This document shows, one piece after another, positions 1-8,204 of a stretch of 64,000 nt of DNA. The notes under the pieces were generated by a model that worked only from the letters and a program-made list of their open reading frames with translations, ran no database searches and was not told the origin of the DNA. The first letter of the stretch is position 1. Each line of letters begins with the position of its first letter. A program made the translations under genes and the position numbers. Source of the stretch: Bacteroidales bacterium (GTDB lineage Bacteria > Bacteroidota > Bacteroidia > Bacteroidales > UBA932); the NCBI GenBank assembly GCA_017630155.1, contig JAGBVU010000014.1, forward strand, positions 1-64,000, read 5' to 3'.

Positions 1-138
1 ATATTGGCCATTGCGAAGATGGATAACTGCGTCGCATTCCAGTCCGGTTTTATCACGGTAGTGGTAGACTTTACCATTTAAAGCTTCTGCAAACACGCGC
101 AGGTCTCTGACGCACATCGCCTCAAAGAAGAATCCCAT
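1..138 (-). pseudogene. C-terminal fragment of a DUF4143-type AAA ATPase, cut by the window edge
   Basis: The 46 visible residues (MGFFFEAMCVRDLRVFAEAL..., then YHYRDKTGLECDAVIH) match the C-terminal DUF4143 region of the large Bacteroidetes AAA ATPases whose N-terminal half carries the Walker motifs. The frame runs off the left edge, so the end of the protein is not visible. In this family the stretch is normally internal: the codons just upstream of the ATG still read DFKT, as in full-length members, but a stop lies a few codons further up. No ATPase domain precedes it. I infer a 5'-truncated remnant rather than a working gene. Family confidence is fair; pseudogene status is inferred from the upstream stop only. 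Confidence 0.55.
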
Positions 139-373
139 TGTTTTGAAATCTAATACATGCAAAATTAATCAGTTATTTCAATTTTCGGTAATTTGGCGCA
201 AATATGTTCGGTATTTTGGCATGATGCTATATTGGAAAGAGCTTATTAATTGTTTCTTTTACATGAGGTGTTGCGCGACAGCGGTATTTTTATCAAAAAT
301 TTATCGCATTAGCAGTATTTGATCTTGGTAATATCTATATTTGAAGACTGAAAACTGTTAATGAATTGTTACT
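139..373. other. AT-rich gap with a possible promoter
   Basis: No convincing reading frame lies here. A TATATTTG at 336-343 fits the Bacteroidetes -7 consensus TAnnTTTG on the plus strand and would place transcription start about 25 bases before the gene at 374. I see no TTTG at the right distance upstream, so the promoter call is weak. Confidence 0.35.
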
Positions 374-859
374 ATGATGGGTCTGCTTATTATTGAAAGC
401 ATTGTCATGTGCTTTGCGCTGCTGATTGTGTGTGTTGTAGGAATCGCAAACGGTCCTGCGGGACTAGTGGTTTTTTATGAGGATGATGTTCAACAAAGGG
501 TCATTGAACTGGGTTATATGACCAGACAGCAGATTAAGAAGTCATTTAAAATAACTTCTTTAGCTCTCTTTGTTCCGATGTTTGTCTTTACCCCTCTTAT
601 GGTCTATGGCGTGAATGGTGCTGAAGGATTTTGGGAAGGATTTTGGCAGATGTCAGTGATTCTTGTGGCTTCCGGTTTATTTGACAGATTCTTTATCGAC
701 TGGTATTGGGTAGGAAAGACTAAAGCGTGGATAATACCAGGTACAGAAGATCTTCGACCTTATATACCGAAGAATGTAATCATCAGGAAATGGATAGCAA
801 CATTGGTGGCAAATCCTCTCATTGCTGCGGCTGTCGCAGGCTTGGTTTCATTATTTTGA
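374..859 (+). CDS. hypothetical multi-pass membrane protein
   Basis: This 161-aa protein is not one I recognise. It opens with a long hydrophobic helix (LLIIESIVMCFALLIVCVVGIA, about residues 4-25). There are further hydrophobic stretches around residues 62-80 and 91-105, and a C-terminal one (residues ~140-160) ending in LF. A polar loop (residues ~34-60) holds a Glu/Asp/Gln-rich segment and a basic patch (RQQIKKSFK). Four membrane passes and an inner-membrane location are likely. It is followed 100 bases later by the DUF4491 membrane protein, which has its own promoter. Two start codons are adjacent (ATGATG); the first is used here. Confidence 0.6.
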   Translation: MMGLLIIESIVMCFALLIVCVVGIANGPAGLVVFYEDDVQQRVIELGYMTRQQIKKSFKITSLALFVPMFVFTPLMVYGVNGAEGFWEGFWQMSVILVASGLFDRFFIDWYWVGKTKAWIIPGTEDLRPYIPKNVIIRKWIATLVANPLIAAAVAGLVSLF

Positions 860-907
860 CAGAAGAGAATGAAATTATTCTCCCAGAAAAGTGCGATAGG
901 GGAGATG

Positions 908-938
908 TTGTAATTCCAATGGAAATAGCATATCTTTG
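908..938 (+). promoter_or_regulatory. Bacteroidetes-type promoter for the DUF4491 gene
   Basis: TTG (908-910), then 20 bases, then TATCTTTG (931-938) matches the Bacteroidetes primary-sigma promoter (TTTG/TTG, N19-21, TAnnTTTG). It ends 20 bases before the ATG at 959. Confidence 0.5.
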
Positions 939-958
939 CTAGATAAACTTTTTGAAAA

Positions 959-1246
959 ATGAATTTAACCGGACTTCTTGTGGGACTTTCCACTTTCTTG
1001 ATAATCGGGCTGTTCCACCCACTTGTGGTCAAGGCTGAATACTATATCGGTGTGAAGAGCTGGATATTGTTTGCTATTGCAGGGGTGGTTTTTGCGATTG
1101 GGTCTGTTCTGATCGATCATATGATATGTTCAATAATTATGGGTGTAGTAGCTTTCTCCTCATTCTGGAGCATACTGGAGGTTGTGCACCAGCGTGAGCG
1201 CGTACGCAAAGGATGGTTCCCCGAAGGACCCGGACATAAGAAGTAA
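959..1246 (+). CDS. DUF4491 family membrane protein
   Basis: This small protein (95 aa) has three hydrophobic helices (about residues 3-20, 31-49 and 52-71), then a charged C-terminal tail (HQRERVRKGWFPEGPGHKK). The pattern FHPLVVKAEYYIG followed by the HQRERVRKGWFP ending is characteristic of the DUF4491 family, widespread in Bacteroidetes and other anaerobes and of unknown function. Length matches the family. It has its own promoter and is followed 18 bases later by an outer-membrane protein gene. Confidence 0.8.
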   Translation: MNLTGLLVGLSTFLIIGLFHPLVVKAEYYIGVKSWILFAIAGVVFAIGSVLIDHMICSIIMGVVAFSSFWSILEVVHQRERVRKGWFPEGPGHKK

Positions 1247-1264
1247 ATCTCATACCGTACGATT

Positions 1265-1873
1265 ATGAAACTCTACAGATTTGTACTTGCTATAATTATA
1301 ACAGTATCATTTGCTACAGCCACTTATGCCCAGGAGGATAAAGTGATCAAAGGCTTCTCGGGAGGTATGATGCTACATACAGGGTATCAATTTGGAGGGG
1401 ACAATCCCTATAATCTCTCGATCAGCAGCCCCACTTTCGGTATCGGAGGATGTGCCAAACTTCACTTTACAGACCATTTCAGGGCGGGATTTGAAGGGTA
1501 TTTTTCTACAGCGCCTATCCATAAAGGGGTCCAGAGCGGAAGCCATAACAAACTTTTCTGGACAGGTGTTCTGGCTGACTGGTTCTGGCAAGTAGGTAAA
1601 TTGATACCATACGTAGGTATTACAGCAGGTGGTGGGATGGAGACATCCTTCTATATGTTTGAGGGGGATAAATACGACTGGGAGCTTGAACCAAAAGCAG
1701 TGCTGCACAAACAGCCAATCTTTGTTTTGGATCCATATATCGGGGTAGAATATGTCGTAGGAAAAGCACTCAGACTTACTTTGAAGGCAGACTGGCTTAC
1801 GGCTTTCCATTCTGAGGGTTTTAACAGACCGATGGGACCACGAGTATATTTCGGTTTTATCTTTGCTCACTAA
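1265..1873 (+). CDS. outer-membrane beta-barrel-like protein
   Basis: The protein (202 aa) starts with a classical signal peptide (MKLYRFVLAIIITVSFATATYAQ, cleavage after the alanine of TYAQ). The mature part is rich in glycine and alternating aromatic and hydrophobic residues (GGMMLHTGYQFGG, FRAGFEGYF, YVGITAGGGME, YIGVEYVVGK, LRLTLKADW). It ends in an aromatic residue, VYFGFIFAH, as small outer-membrane barrels do. I infer an 8- to 10-strand porin-like or OmpW/OprF-like barrel. No enzyme motif is visible. It is convergent with the patatin gene. Confidence 0.65.
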   Translation: MKLYRFVLAIIITVSFATATYAQEDKVIKGFSGGMMLHTGYQFGGDNPYNLSISSPTFGIGGCAKLHFTDHFRAGFEGYFSTAPIHKGVQSGSHNKLFWTGVLADWFWQVGKLIPYVGITAGGGMETSFYMFEGDKYDWELEPKAVLHKQPIFVLDPYIGVEYVVGKALRLTLKADWLTAFHSEGFNRPMGPRVYFGFIFAH

Positions 1874-1917
1874 GCAGATAGTTGCACGTATACAGCCCCA
1901 AGTGCGAAAAATAGCAT

Positions 1918-2757
1918 CTAACCCAGAATCCCTGAGCATTTAGCTATTCTGTAGCCCTCTTCATAGAGTGCTGATAGTTTGGTAGTATCTGTCTCCATTC
2001 TGCCCACCTCTACAGGCTTCTCGGGTGATATCACAATCACTTTTCCCTCTGCTTCAAGTTTGTCTATAAGATCAAGAGTTCTGTTGTATTTGGAATTTCG
2101 TTCGGCTATAGCCCTCTGTAAATGAGGATATTTACGATAAAATAATCTGGTGATAGGGTGAGAGGCCTCCTTCTTTCTGTATCCTCGCTGCCTGGTGAGG
2201 ACTACTACCGCTTTTTCATATCCTTGGTTCAGAGCATACTCTATGGGGATGGAGTCTGCTATTCCTCCATCCAGCATAGGTATTCCGTCTACATAGGTGA
2301 TTTGGCAGACATATGGGAGGCTGCTTGAGGCACGGACTATATCCATAACCCTCTCTGATGATTTTCTCTCCTCCAGATACTCCGCCTCTCCGGTGAGGCA
2401 GTTGGTGGTGACCATCACATACCGGTCACTATTTGCAAAGTATGTGTCGTAATCGTAGGGGATAATCTTGGTTGGGAACTCTTCAAAAAGGAGTTTGAAA
2501 TCCATTATGCACCCCTGTGTAAAGAGATATTTCAGGCCTACGTAGTGGTGTTTTTCCATCAGGTCTATGTTGCTGGCCTTGGCACGTCCTCTCTGCCCGG
2601 ACATATAGGAAAGCCCGTTGCAGGCACCCGCACTGACACCCACAGTAAATGGGAATCTGATGCCATGGTCCATGAAGTAGTCCAGAACACCGCAGGTGAA
2701 AACACCGCGAAGTCCACCCCCTTCAAGAATCAGTGCAGTGTGCGGGTCGATTGTCAT
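1918..2757 (-). CDS. patatin-like phospholipase
   Basis: This 279-aa protein carries the patatin catalytic dyad. A glycine-rich oxyanion segment (EGGGLRGVFTCGVLDYF, residues ~11-27) is followed by the nucleophile elbow GVSAG (Ser near residue 42) and by DGG (near residue 164, DGGIADSIPIEYA). The bacterial relatives (YjjU/RssA-type) are lipid acyl hydrolases. There is no signal peptide, so it is probably cytoplasmic. It is the last gene of the minus-strand operon, 6 bases after the thioesterase. Placement beside an acyl-CoA-generating oxidoreductase suggests a link to acyl-group turnover, but the substrate is unknown. Confidence 0.85.
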   Translation of the reverse strand: MTIDPHTALILEGGGLRGVFTCGVLDYFMDHGIRFPFTVGVSAGACNGLSYMSGQRGRAKASNIDLMEKHHYVGLKYLFTQGCIMDFKLLFEEFPTKIIPYDYDTYFANSDRYVMVTTNCLTGEAEYLEERKSSERVMDIVRASSSLPYVCQITYVDGIPMLDGGIADSIPIEYALNQGYEKAVVVLTRQRGYRKKEASHPITRLFYRKYPHLQRAIAERNSKYNRTLDLIDKLEAEGKVIVISPEKPVEVGRMETDTTKLSALYEEGYRIAKCSGILG

Positions 2758-2763
2758 ATGTGG

Positions 2764-3135
2764 TTACAGCCTTGAGAGGAATTTCTCTACCTGGATAATG
2801 AAGCGGGTGTGAACTCCCCGTCCAATGGTGTTGCCTGCAGAGTCTGTGGCGCTTACATCAAATGTGAGTTTACGGCCATCTATCTCAGTAAGAATAGCTT
2901 TAGCGGTAATAGTCTCTCCGATTTTTGAAGCTTTTACGTGATCCACATTCATCTGTGTGCCCACAGTGGATTCACCTTCAGCAAGTGATTCCTGAACAAG
3001 TGTATAAGCGGCCTTCTCCATCAACGCTATCATCGATGGGGTAGAGAATACATCCAGGCCGCCAGAGCCAACTGCTGATGCGCAGTTGGCAGGCTCGACC
3101 TGTGTAGTGCAAGTATATTCTGTTCCTATTTTCAT
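2764..3135 (-). CDS. hot-dog fold thioesterase (FlK-like)
   Basis: The 123-aa protein is a single hot-dog domain. It shows the FlK-type pattern: a Thr-Pro-Ser-Met followed by IALMEKAA (residues ~31-42), with the catalytic Glu on the central helix, and then TVGTQMNVDH (residues ~60-69), which supplies the His. Family members hydrolyse small acyl-CoAs; FlK itself hydrolyses fluoroacetyl-CoA. Its gene sits one base after the gamma subunit of the oxoacid oxidoreductase, so a housekeeping thioesterase acting on short branched or aromatic acyl-CoA products is a sensible inference. Substrate is not shown by sequence. Confidence 0.8.
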   Translation of the reverse strand: MKIGTEYTCTTQVEPANCASAVGSGGLDVFSTPSMIALMEKAAYTLVQESLAEGESTVGTQMNVDHVKASKIGETITAKAILTEIDGRKLTFDVSATDSAGNTIGRGVHTRFIIQVEKFLSRL

Positions 3136-3136
3136 A

Positions 3137-3682
3137 TTATCTGATATCCTCTACAGCGTTCATACCTACAGTGATAGCCTCTTCGTTCATAGGGATAAGG
3201 CCATGGTGACGTGGAGGAAGTGACTTTTTAAGACCTTTAAGTACATTTTCCATGGTCACGATAGGTTTCTTCTTAAGGAATGCTCCAAGAACTATCATGT
3301 TGTAAGCTTTGGCATTGCCAAGGTTTGCAGCCTCATCTACAGCAGCGATTTTGCAGATGGTAATATCGGTCCTTTCCGGATGGCGGGTGATGCCATTTGG
3401 GTCATAGATCAAAAGACCGCCAGGTTTTACCCTTGACTCGAATTTGTCCATGGACTGCTGGTTGAGGATAATGGCTGTGTCATATTTGCTCAGGATAGGT
3501 GAGCTGATCTTATTGTCACTAAGGATTACGCATACATTACAGGTACCGCCACGCATCTCAGGACCATATGAAGGCATCCAGGTAACCTCCTGATCTTGCA
3601 TAATTCCACCGTAAGCGAGGATCTTACCCATAGAGAGGACACCCTGTCCTCCGAAGCCTGCGATAATTATTTCTTCTTTCAT
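3137..3682 (-). CDS. 2-oxoacid:ferredoxin oxidoreductase, gamma subunit
   Basis: This is the gamma subunit (181 aa) of a four-subunit 2-oxoacid:ferredoxin oxidoreductase. It starts with GFGGQGVLSMGKILAYG (residues ~9-25), followed by WMPSYGPEMRGGTCNVCV, the family signatures. The complex oxidatively decarboxylates 2-oxoacids to acyl-CoA and reduces ferredoxin. It is the fourth oxidoreductase gene of the operon in the order delta-alpha-beta-gamma. Length is normal for the family. Confidence 0.92.
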   Translation of the reverse strand: MKEEIIIAGFGGQGVLSMGKILAYGGIMQDQEVTWMPSYGPEMRGGTCNVCVILSDNKISSPILSKYDTAIILNQQSMDKFESRVKPGGLLIYDPNGITRHPERTDITICKIAAVDEAANLGNAKAYNMIVLGAFLKKKPIVTMENVLKGLKKSLPPRHHGLIPMNEEAITVGMNAVEDIR

Positions 3683-3710
3683 AACTTTCTAAATATTAAT
3701 TGGATACCTA

Positions 3711-4472
3711 CTATCTATCTTTCATGTCACCAAGTGGGTAGAATGGGAACATATTCTCTTCCATCCATTTGTTGGCTTTTACAGGGGTTGTCTTCCAACC
3801 TGAGTTGCAGGTGCTGACCACCTCCACAAATGAGGTACCTTTGTTCATCATTGAGTTCTCGAATGCTTTGCGGATAGCCTTTTTGGTCCTGCGTACAGAA
3901 GCTGGGTTCTGAACAGACTGACGGGTTACATAGCATGTACCCTCAAGCTGTGCGATAAGTTCTGTAATTTTCATAGGATAACCGTTGAGGTCCGCTCTAC
4001 GACCATAAGGGGTGGTAGCTGTAACCTGGCCAAGTAGGGTAGTAGGTGCCATCTGACCGCCTGTCATACCGTAGATAGCGTTGTTGATGAAGATGACTAC
4101 GATGTTCTCACCTCTGTTGCAGGCGTGCATGATCTCTGCAGTACCGATAGATGCCAAGTCGCCATCACCCTGATATGTGAATACATATTTGTCGGGCATA
4201 AGCCTTTTGGTAGCTGTAGCAAGTGCTGGTGCTCTACCGTGGGCAGCCTGTTGCCAGTCGATATCCAAATAGTTATATGCGAATACAGAGCAACCTACAG
4301 GTGAAACACCGATGGTTTTGTCCTGGATGCCCATCTCTTCGATAACTTCTGCAATCAATTTATGAACTACACCGTGCGAACAACCTGGGCAGTAGTGCAG
4401 TACGGCGTCTTTAAGAACTGGGGTTTTACCGTAAACCTTATTTTCGGGTTTGATAATGTCTTTGATATCCAT
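3711..4472 (-). CDS. 2-oxoacid:ferredoxin oxidoreductase, beta subunit (TPP-binding)
   Basis: The protein (253 aa) carries the thiamine-diphosphate site of the complex. CPGCSHGVVHK appears near residue 28. The TPP/Mg motif opens with GDGDLASIGTAEI (residues ~100-112) and closes with NNAIYGMTGGQMAPTT. These are standard for VOR/KOR beta subunits. The Cys residues near the N terminus (CPGC) and CNSG near the C terminus are conserved in related enzymes. Sequence alone does not separate oxoglutarate from branched-chain oxoacid specificity; the neighbouring ADP-forming acyl-CoA synthetase favours branched-chain or aromatic oxoacids. Confidence 0.92.
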   Translation of the reverse strand: MDIKDIIKPENKVYGKTPVLKDAVLHYCPGCSHGVVHKLIAEVIEEMGIQDKTIGVSPVGCSVFAYNYLDIDWQQAAHGRAPALATATKRLMPDKYVFTYQGDGDLASIGTAEIMHACNRGENIVVIFINNAIYGMTGGQMAPTTLLGQVTATTPYGRRADLNGYPMKITELIAQLEGTCYVTRQSVQNPASVRRTKKAIRKAFENSMMNKGTSFVEVVSTCNSGWKTTPVKANKWMEENMFPFYPLGDMKDR

Positions 4473-4479
4473 AGTGCGC

Positions 4480-5562
4480 CTATTTATTAATTGATTTTAC
4501 AAATGCTTCAAATACCTCCTCTGGGTCAGGAATCATACCGCCCTGACGTCCGTAGAAGTTTACAGGGACTCTACCGTTGGCGATGACCTTAAGGTCTGAT
4601 ACCATCTGCCCGGCATTGAGCTCTACAGACATAATACTCTTGAGTTGAGGGATAAGTGCCTCTACTGCTGCGGTAGGGTAAGGGAAGAGGGTGATAGGGC
4701 GGAGAAGACCCACTTTATAACCTTGTTCACGGGCATAGTCAACCACTGCCTCGCCGATACGTGACATACAGCCGAATGCTACGATAAGGTGTTCTGCATC
4801 TTCTGTTTTATATGTGCTGTATCTGGCTTCATTTGCCTCAATCTCAGCATATTTCTTCTGAAGGTGGATATTGTGTCTCTCCTGAACGTCTGCCTCAAGT
4901 GCAAGTGAAGTGATGGTATTGCCACCTCTATGGGCAGGTTTACCGATAGTTGCCCAAGAGTCACATAGGGCACGAATTTCCTCCTCTGTGCGGCGAGCTT
5001 TGGCTGGTCTTATCTCCACTTTCTCCATCATCTGACCGATAACGCCATCACCAAGTATCATAGCGGGGATACGGTATTTGAATGCCAATTCAAAACCCAG
5101 ATCCACGAAATCGTACATATCCTGAGCTGAAGCAGGGGCAAGCACTATCATACGGTAGTCGCCGTGACCGCCAGCTTTGGTAGCCTGATAATAGTCACCC
5201 TGGCTTGGCTGGATGGTGCCAAGGCCAGGACCACCTCTCATAACGTTTACTACAAGACAAGGTAGCTCAGCACCAGCAAGGTAGCTCAGACCTTCGCACA
5301 TAAGGCTGATACCTGGGCTACTTGAAGATGTCATCACTTTTTTGCCACAGCAAGCACCACCATATACCATATTGATAGATGAGGTCTCACTCTCTGCCTG
5401 AAGAACCACCATACCTGTAGTCTCCCAGGGTTTCTCTTTCATCAACGTCTCCATTACTTCTGATTGAGGCGTGATAGGGTAGCCGAAGTAACCGTCGCAA
5501 CCACAGTTGATAGCTGCATAAGCGATGGCCTCATTTCCCTTCATTAGAACTTTTTCTGCCAT
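4480..5562 (-). CDS. vorB: 2-oxoacid:ferredoxin oxidoreductase, alpha subunit (VorB-like)
   Basis: The 360-aa alpha subunit begins with KVLMKGNEAIAYAA and GYPITPQSEVMETL (residues ~20-35), the pyrimidine-binding domain signature. AESETSSINMVYGG follows, then SSSSPGISLMCEGLSYLAGAE-type residues, and a C-terminal transketolase-like domain with VGLLRPITLFPYP. This arrangement is typical of 3-methyl-2-oxobutanoate (2-oxoisovalerate) dehydrogenase VorB. The substrate range (branched-chain versus 2-oxoglutarate) is not certain. It lies 12 bases after the ferredoxin-like delta subunit and 7 bases before beta. Confidence 0.88.
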   Translation of the reverse strand: MAEKVLMKGNEAIAYAAINCGCDGYFGYPITPQSEVMETLMKEKPWETTGMVVLQAESETSSINMVYGGACCGKKVMTSSSSPGISLMCEGLSYLAGAELPCLVVNVMRGGPGLGTIQPSQGDYYQATKAGGHGDYRMIVLAPASAQDMYDFVDLGFELAFKYRIPAMILGDGVIGQMMEKVEIRPAKARRTEEEIRALCDSWATIGKPAHRGGNTITSLALEADVQERHNIHLQKKYAEIEANEARYSTYKTEDAEHLIVAFGCMSRIGEAVVDYAREQGYKVGLLRPITLFPYPTAAVEALIPQLKSIMSVELNAGQMVSDLKVIANGRVPVNFYGRQGGMIPDPEEVFEAFVKSINK

Positions 5563-5574
5563 ATTGGTAAATTT

Positions 5575-5796
5575 TTAAATTTTTACTCTGTAAACTGTGA
5601 TTACTGCGTCAGGACACACTGTCGCGCAGTTTGTACAACCGGTACAATTTTCAGGATTTTCCATGTAGAGGAAATTGTACCCTTTACTGTTAACCTCTTT
5701 GGAAAGTGCGATAGTTTGAGTAGGACAATTCACGACACAAACGCCACAGCCTTTGCATCTCTCGGTGTCAACTACTATTGCTCCTCGTAATGCCAT
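5575..5796 (-). CDS. 2-oxoacid:ferredoxin oxidoreductase, delta subunit (2x[4Fe-4S])
   Basis: This 73-aa ferredoxin-like protein holds two [4Fe-4S] motifs. The first is CKGCGVCVVNCP (residues ~14-25) and the second CTGCTNCATVCP (residues ~52-63). It serves as the internal electron carrier of the oxidoreductase, passing electrons from the TPP site to soluble ferredoxin. It is the first oxidoreductase gene of the operon, downstream of the small membrane protein. Length and motif spacing are as expected. Confidence 0.93.
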   Translation of the reverse strand: MALRGAIVVDTERCKGCGVCVVNCPTQTIALSKEVNSKGYNFLYMENPENCTGCTNCATVCPDAVITVYRVKI

Positions 5797-5815
5797 AATT
5801 TATAATGTTTTAAAG

Positions 5816-5974
5816 TTATTTTTTAAATTTGAAAAAATCAAAACCATTGCCTACGCTCTCTATAATGAAGTCCCATCTGATAATGATACCTATGATGAGG
5901 ATCACCACGAGAACCATAAAAACCTGTGCTGTGGGTGTCTGTTTGCCCCACCACTCTTTAAATTTCTCTATCAT
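5816..5974 (-). CDS. small single-pass membrane protein in the oxidoreductase operon
   Basis: This short frame encodes 52 residues starting MIEKFKEWWGKQTPTAQVF. A single transmembrane helix (MVLVVILIIGIIIR, residues ~20-33) follows, then a short tail rich in aromatic and basic residues (FDFFKFKK). The ATG lies 9 bases after the stop of the acyl-CoA synthetase, and the stop lies 19 bases before the delta subunit, so it fills the gap of a tight operon. The charged N terminus, single helix and lysine-rich end look like a real coding sequence. I do not know a named family. It may tether the oxidoreductase or the synthetase to the membrane; that is inference only. Confidence 0.65.
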   Translation of the reverse strand: MIEKFKEWWGKQTPTAQVFMVLVVILIIGIIIRWDFIIESVGNGFDFFKFKK

Positions 5975-5983
5975 ATATTATCT

Positions 5984-8035
5984 CTACTTTTCTATCCTTA
6001 TTCTGGCATCTACTGCCACCACCTCCCTGCTGTTGCCTAATAGTGGGTTCAGGTCCATTTCAAATATTTCTGGTGCAGCATCACAAAGGGCAGAAACTCT
6101 CCTTATTGCCTCTGCGAACATGGTGATGTTTACCCCCTCCTGACCTCTGGTCCCCTCCAGCATCTTATAGCTGCGAAGCCCTCTGATCATCTCATCTGCC
6201 TCAATCTGTGATACCGGGGCCAATGAGTAACTGATATCTTTTAGTGTCTCTACAAATATTCCACCCAATCCGCATAGTACCAGATGGCCAAATACCCCTT
6301 CGCGTTTGGCTCCGATGAAAATCTGGGTACCGGAGAGCATCGGCTGCATGAGAATCGCTGTGGTCTGGGGGATCTGGATCATCCTTCTGAATTCTGCTAA
6401 CAATGTCTCATCATCAGAAATATTCAGAGCTACGCCCCCGACATCTGATTTGTGGATAGGGCCTATTACTTTCATTACCAATGGATAACCTACTGTGCGA
6501 GCCCCTTGCAAGGCCTCCTCTTCTGTGGCGGCCACCACCTCTTTTGCCCTTGGAATGCCAGCTGCATCGAGGAGTATCTGCACCTTTTCAGGCTCCAGAT
6601 AACCATTGGAAGCAGAATCAATAACCCCTCTGATGGTCTGTATATCCACCTGAGGAAGGGTAGAATCTTCGATGGCTGCAGGTTGGTTGACAATCTTGAC
6701 GATGGCTCCCCCCAATGCCACTTCGTCAGGGAAGCTGATCCCTCCGTCACCCTGGAATTTGCGAATCTCCTCTGCGGAGTTTACGATAGAGGGGAGGACG
6801 GGATATATGGGTTTCTTGGAACTCTTTATCTTCTCGGTGAGCAAGTCGTACACATCAAATGTGGTGGTAAGGCCAGGATTGCCGAAGATGACGGTGATGC
6901 CATCCACGTCGAAATCATTCTCACAGGCATCAAGAATATGCCCCAATTGGGCGGCGGTCCCTGTTGCCAGAAAGTCAATAGGGTTGGCCACTGATGATCC
7001 TGGGTAGAGTTTGGAGAGGAGTTCATCAGCTTTGGGACCACTGAAAGTGGGAATCTCGATTCCATTGCCAGAAAGGATATCGGTCTGCATCACAGCAGGA
7101 CCCCCTGCGTGTGTGACAATGGCAAACCTGTTCCCTTTAGGTGCCGGATACATAAGTGCAGATGCAACATTTACCAGCTCACCTCTGCTGTAGCAACGGA
7201 TAATACCTGCCTTTCTGAACAATGCATCTACCGCTTTGTCAGGAGATGCCATTGCCCCTGTATGGGATGATGCTGCGCGGCTCCCAGCTTCGCTATAACC
7301 AGATTTGATGGCAGCAATTTTGGCACCCTTACGGATAAGTGAGGAGGCGTGCCTGTAGAGCTTCCAAGGATCGCTGATATTTTCGATGTAGAGCATGATT
7401 ACAGGGGAACTTTTTCCCGGTTCATAGCTCTCATCCATATATTCAAGGGCCTCTTCCACACCTATCTGAGCGCAGTTTCCTACGGAGAATACCTGGCTGA
7501 AGGTGAGTCCGAGCTGCATGGCTGCCTCCAGGATAAAGACGATAGTGGCACCCGATCCTGAAATCAGAGCTGCACCCTGAGGGGTGAGTCTGGGGATAGG
7601 GTGGGTGAAGACTCCGGCATAATCTGGGGTCATAACCCCGATGCAGTTGGGACCTATGAGGCTTGTTCCAGTCTCATTGCACACCTGTGCAATCTTCTTC
7701 TCAATCTCCGCACCCTCCGGACTGTCCTCATGAAATCCTGCAGAGAGGATTATTATCGCCTTGCAAGATTTTTTGTAGCAAAGGGTCTCCACAGCCTCAA
7801 GGCACATTTTCGCCGGGATAGCCAAAATAGCACATTCAACTTCTGGGATATCCCCGATATTTCTGTAGGATTTGACCCCTTGGGCCGAATCGGCTTTGGG
7901 GTTAACGACAAACAAATCACCCGAATAGTGTGTGTCCAAAAGGTTTTTTAGGGTATTGCCACCCGGTTTGAGAGTGTCATCCGAACCACCGACCACAACG
8001 ATGCTCTTGGGTGATATTAATTGTCTGTTTATCAT
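5984..8035 (-). CDS. ADP-forming acetate/acyl-CoA synthetase (fused alpha-beta)
   Basis: This enzyme converts acyl-CoA + ADP + Pi to acid + CoA + ATP, giving substrate-level phosphorylation from the CoA thioester. The N-terminal CoA-binding domain begins PKSIVVVGGSDDTLKPGG. A succinyl-CoA-ligase-like domain follows with the phospho-histidine segment SHTGAMASPDKAVDALF (near residue 260). The C-terminal ATP-grasp domain has VMKVIGPIHKSDVGGV (near residue 545). I place the start at the ATG at 8035 (683 aa): an upstream GTG at 8053 would sit before the predicted transcription start. As first gene of the operon it can use the acyl-CoA made by the downstream oxidoreductase. Confidence 0.9.
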   Translation of the reverse strand: MINRQLISPKSIVVVGGSDDTLKPGGNTLKNLLDTHYSGDLFVVNPKADSAQGVKSYRNIGDIPEVECAILAIPAKMCLEAVETLCYKKSCKAIIILSAGFHEDSPEGAEIEKKIAQVCNETGTSLIGPNCIGVMTPDYAGVFTHPIPRLTPQGAALISGSGATIVFILEAAMQLGLTFSQVFSVGNCAQIGVEEALEYMDESYEPGKSSPVIMLYIENISDPWKLYRHASSLIRKGAKIAAIKSGYSEAGSRAASSHTGAMASPDKAVDALFRKAGIIRCYSRGELVNVASALMYPAPKGNRFAIVTHAGGPAVMQTDILSGNGIEIPTFSGPKADELLSKLYPGSSVANPIDFLATGTAAQLGHILDACENDFDVDGITVIFGNPGLTTTFDVYDLLTEKIKSSKKPIYPVLPSIVNSAEEIRKFQGDGGISFPDEVALGGAIVKIVNQPAAIEDSTLPQVDIQTIRGVIDSASNGYLEPEKVQILLDAAGIPRAKEVVAATEEEALQGARTVGYPLVMKVIGPIHKSDVGGVALNISDDETLLAEFRRMIQIPQTTAILMQPMLSGTQIFIGAKREGVFGHLVLCGLGGIFVETLKDISYSLAPVSQIEADEMIRGLRSYKMLEGTRGQEGVNITMFAEAIRRVSALCDAAPEIFEMDLNPLLGNSREVVAVDARIRIEK

Positions 8036-8054
8036 TTTTTTAATTTTAATCACG

Positions 8055-8062
8055 CAAATATA
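8055..8062 (-). promoter_or_regulatory. -7 box (TATATTTG) for the oxidoreductase operon
   Basis: On the minus strand TATATTTG matches TAnnTTTG and ends 20 bases before the ATG at 8035. No clear TTTG is seen 19-21 bases upstream. Confidence 0.45.
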
Positions 8063-8173
8063 ATAAAAAGCGTCAATTTTTGCTATAGGTGTTAAGAAAA
8101 TGATGAAAAAAGTTGGATTTGCTTAAAAATTGAAATTTTGAGATATAAGTTTTTTATTCTTTGTGATATTTTC

Positions 8174-8181
8174 TAACTTTG
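8174..8181 (+). promoter_or_regulatory. -7 box (TAACTTTG) for the MTA-salvage operon
   Basis: TAACTTTG is the most common Bacteroidetes -7 sequence. It lies 23 bases before the ATG at 8205 and faces away from the acyl-CoA synthetase promoter. Its presence argues against using the upstream in-frame start at 8163. Confidence 0.5.
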
Positions 8182-8204
8182 CTTTGATAAAATGTAAGAT
8201 AATT

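Noticed and set aside
8036..8053. Longer acyl-CoA synthetase start (GTG at 8053)
   Set aside because: The -7 box at 8055-8062 would put this codon upstream of the transcription start; the ATG at 8035 fits the family.
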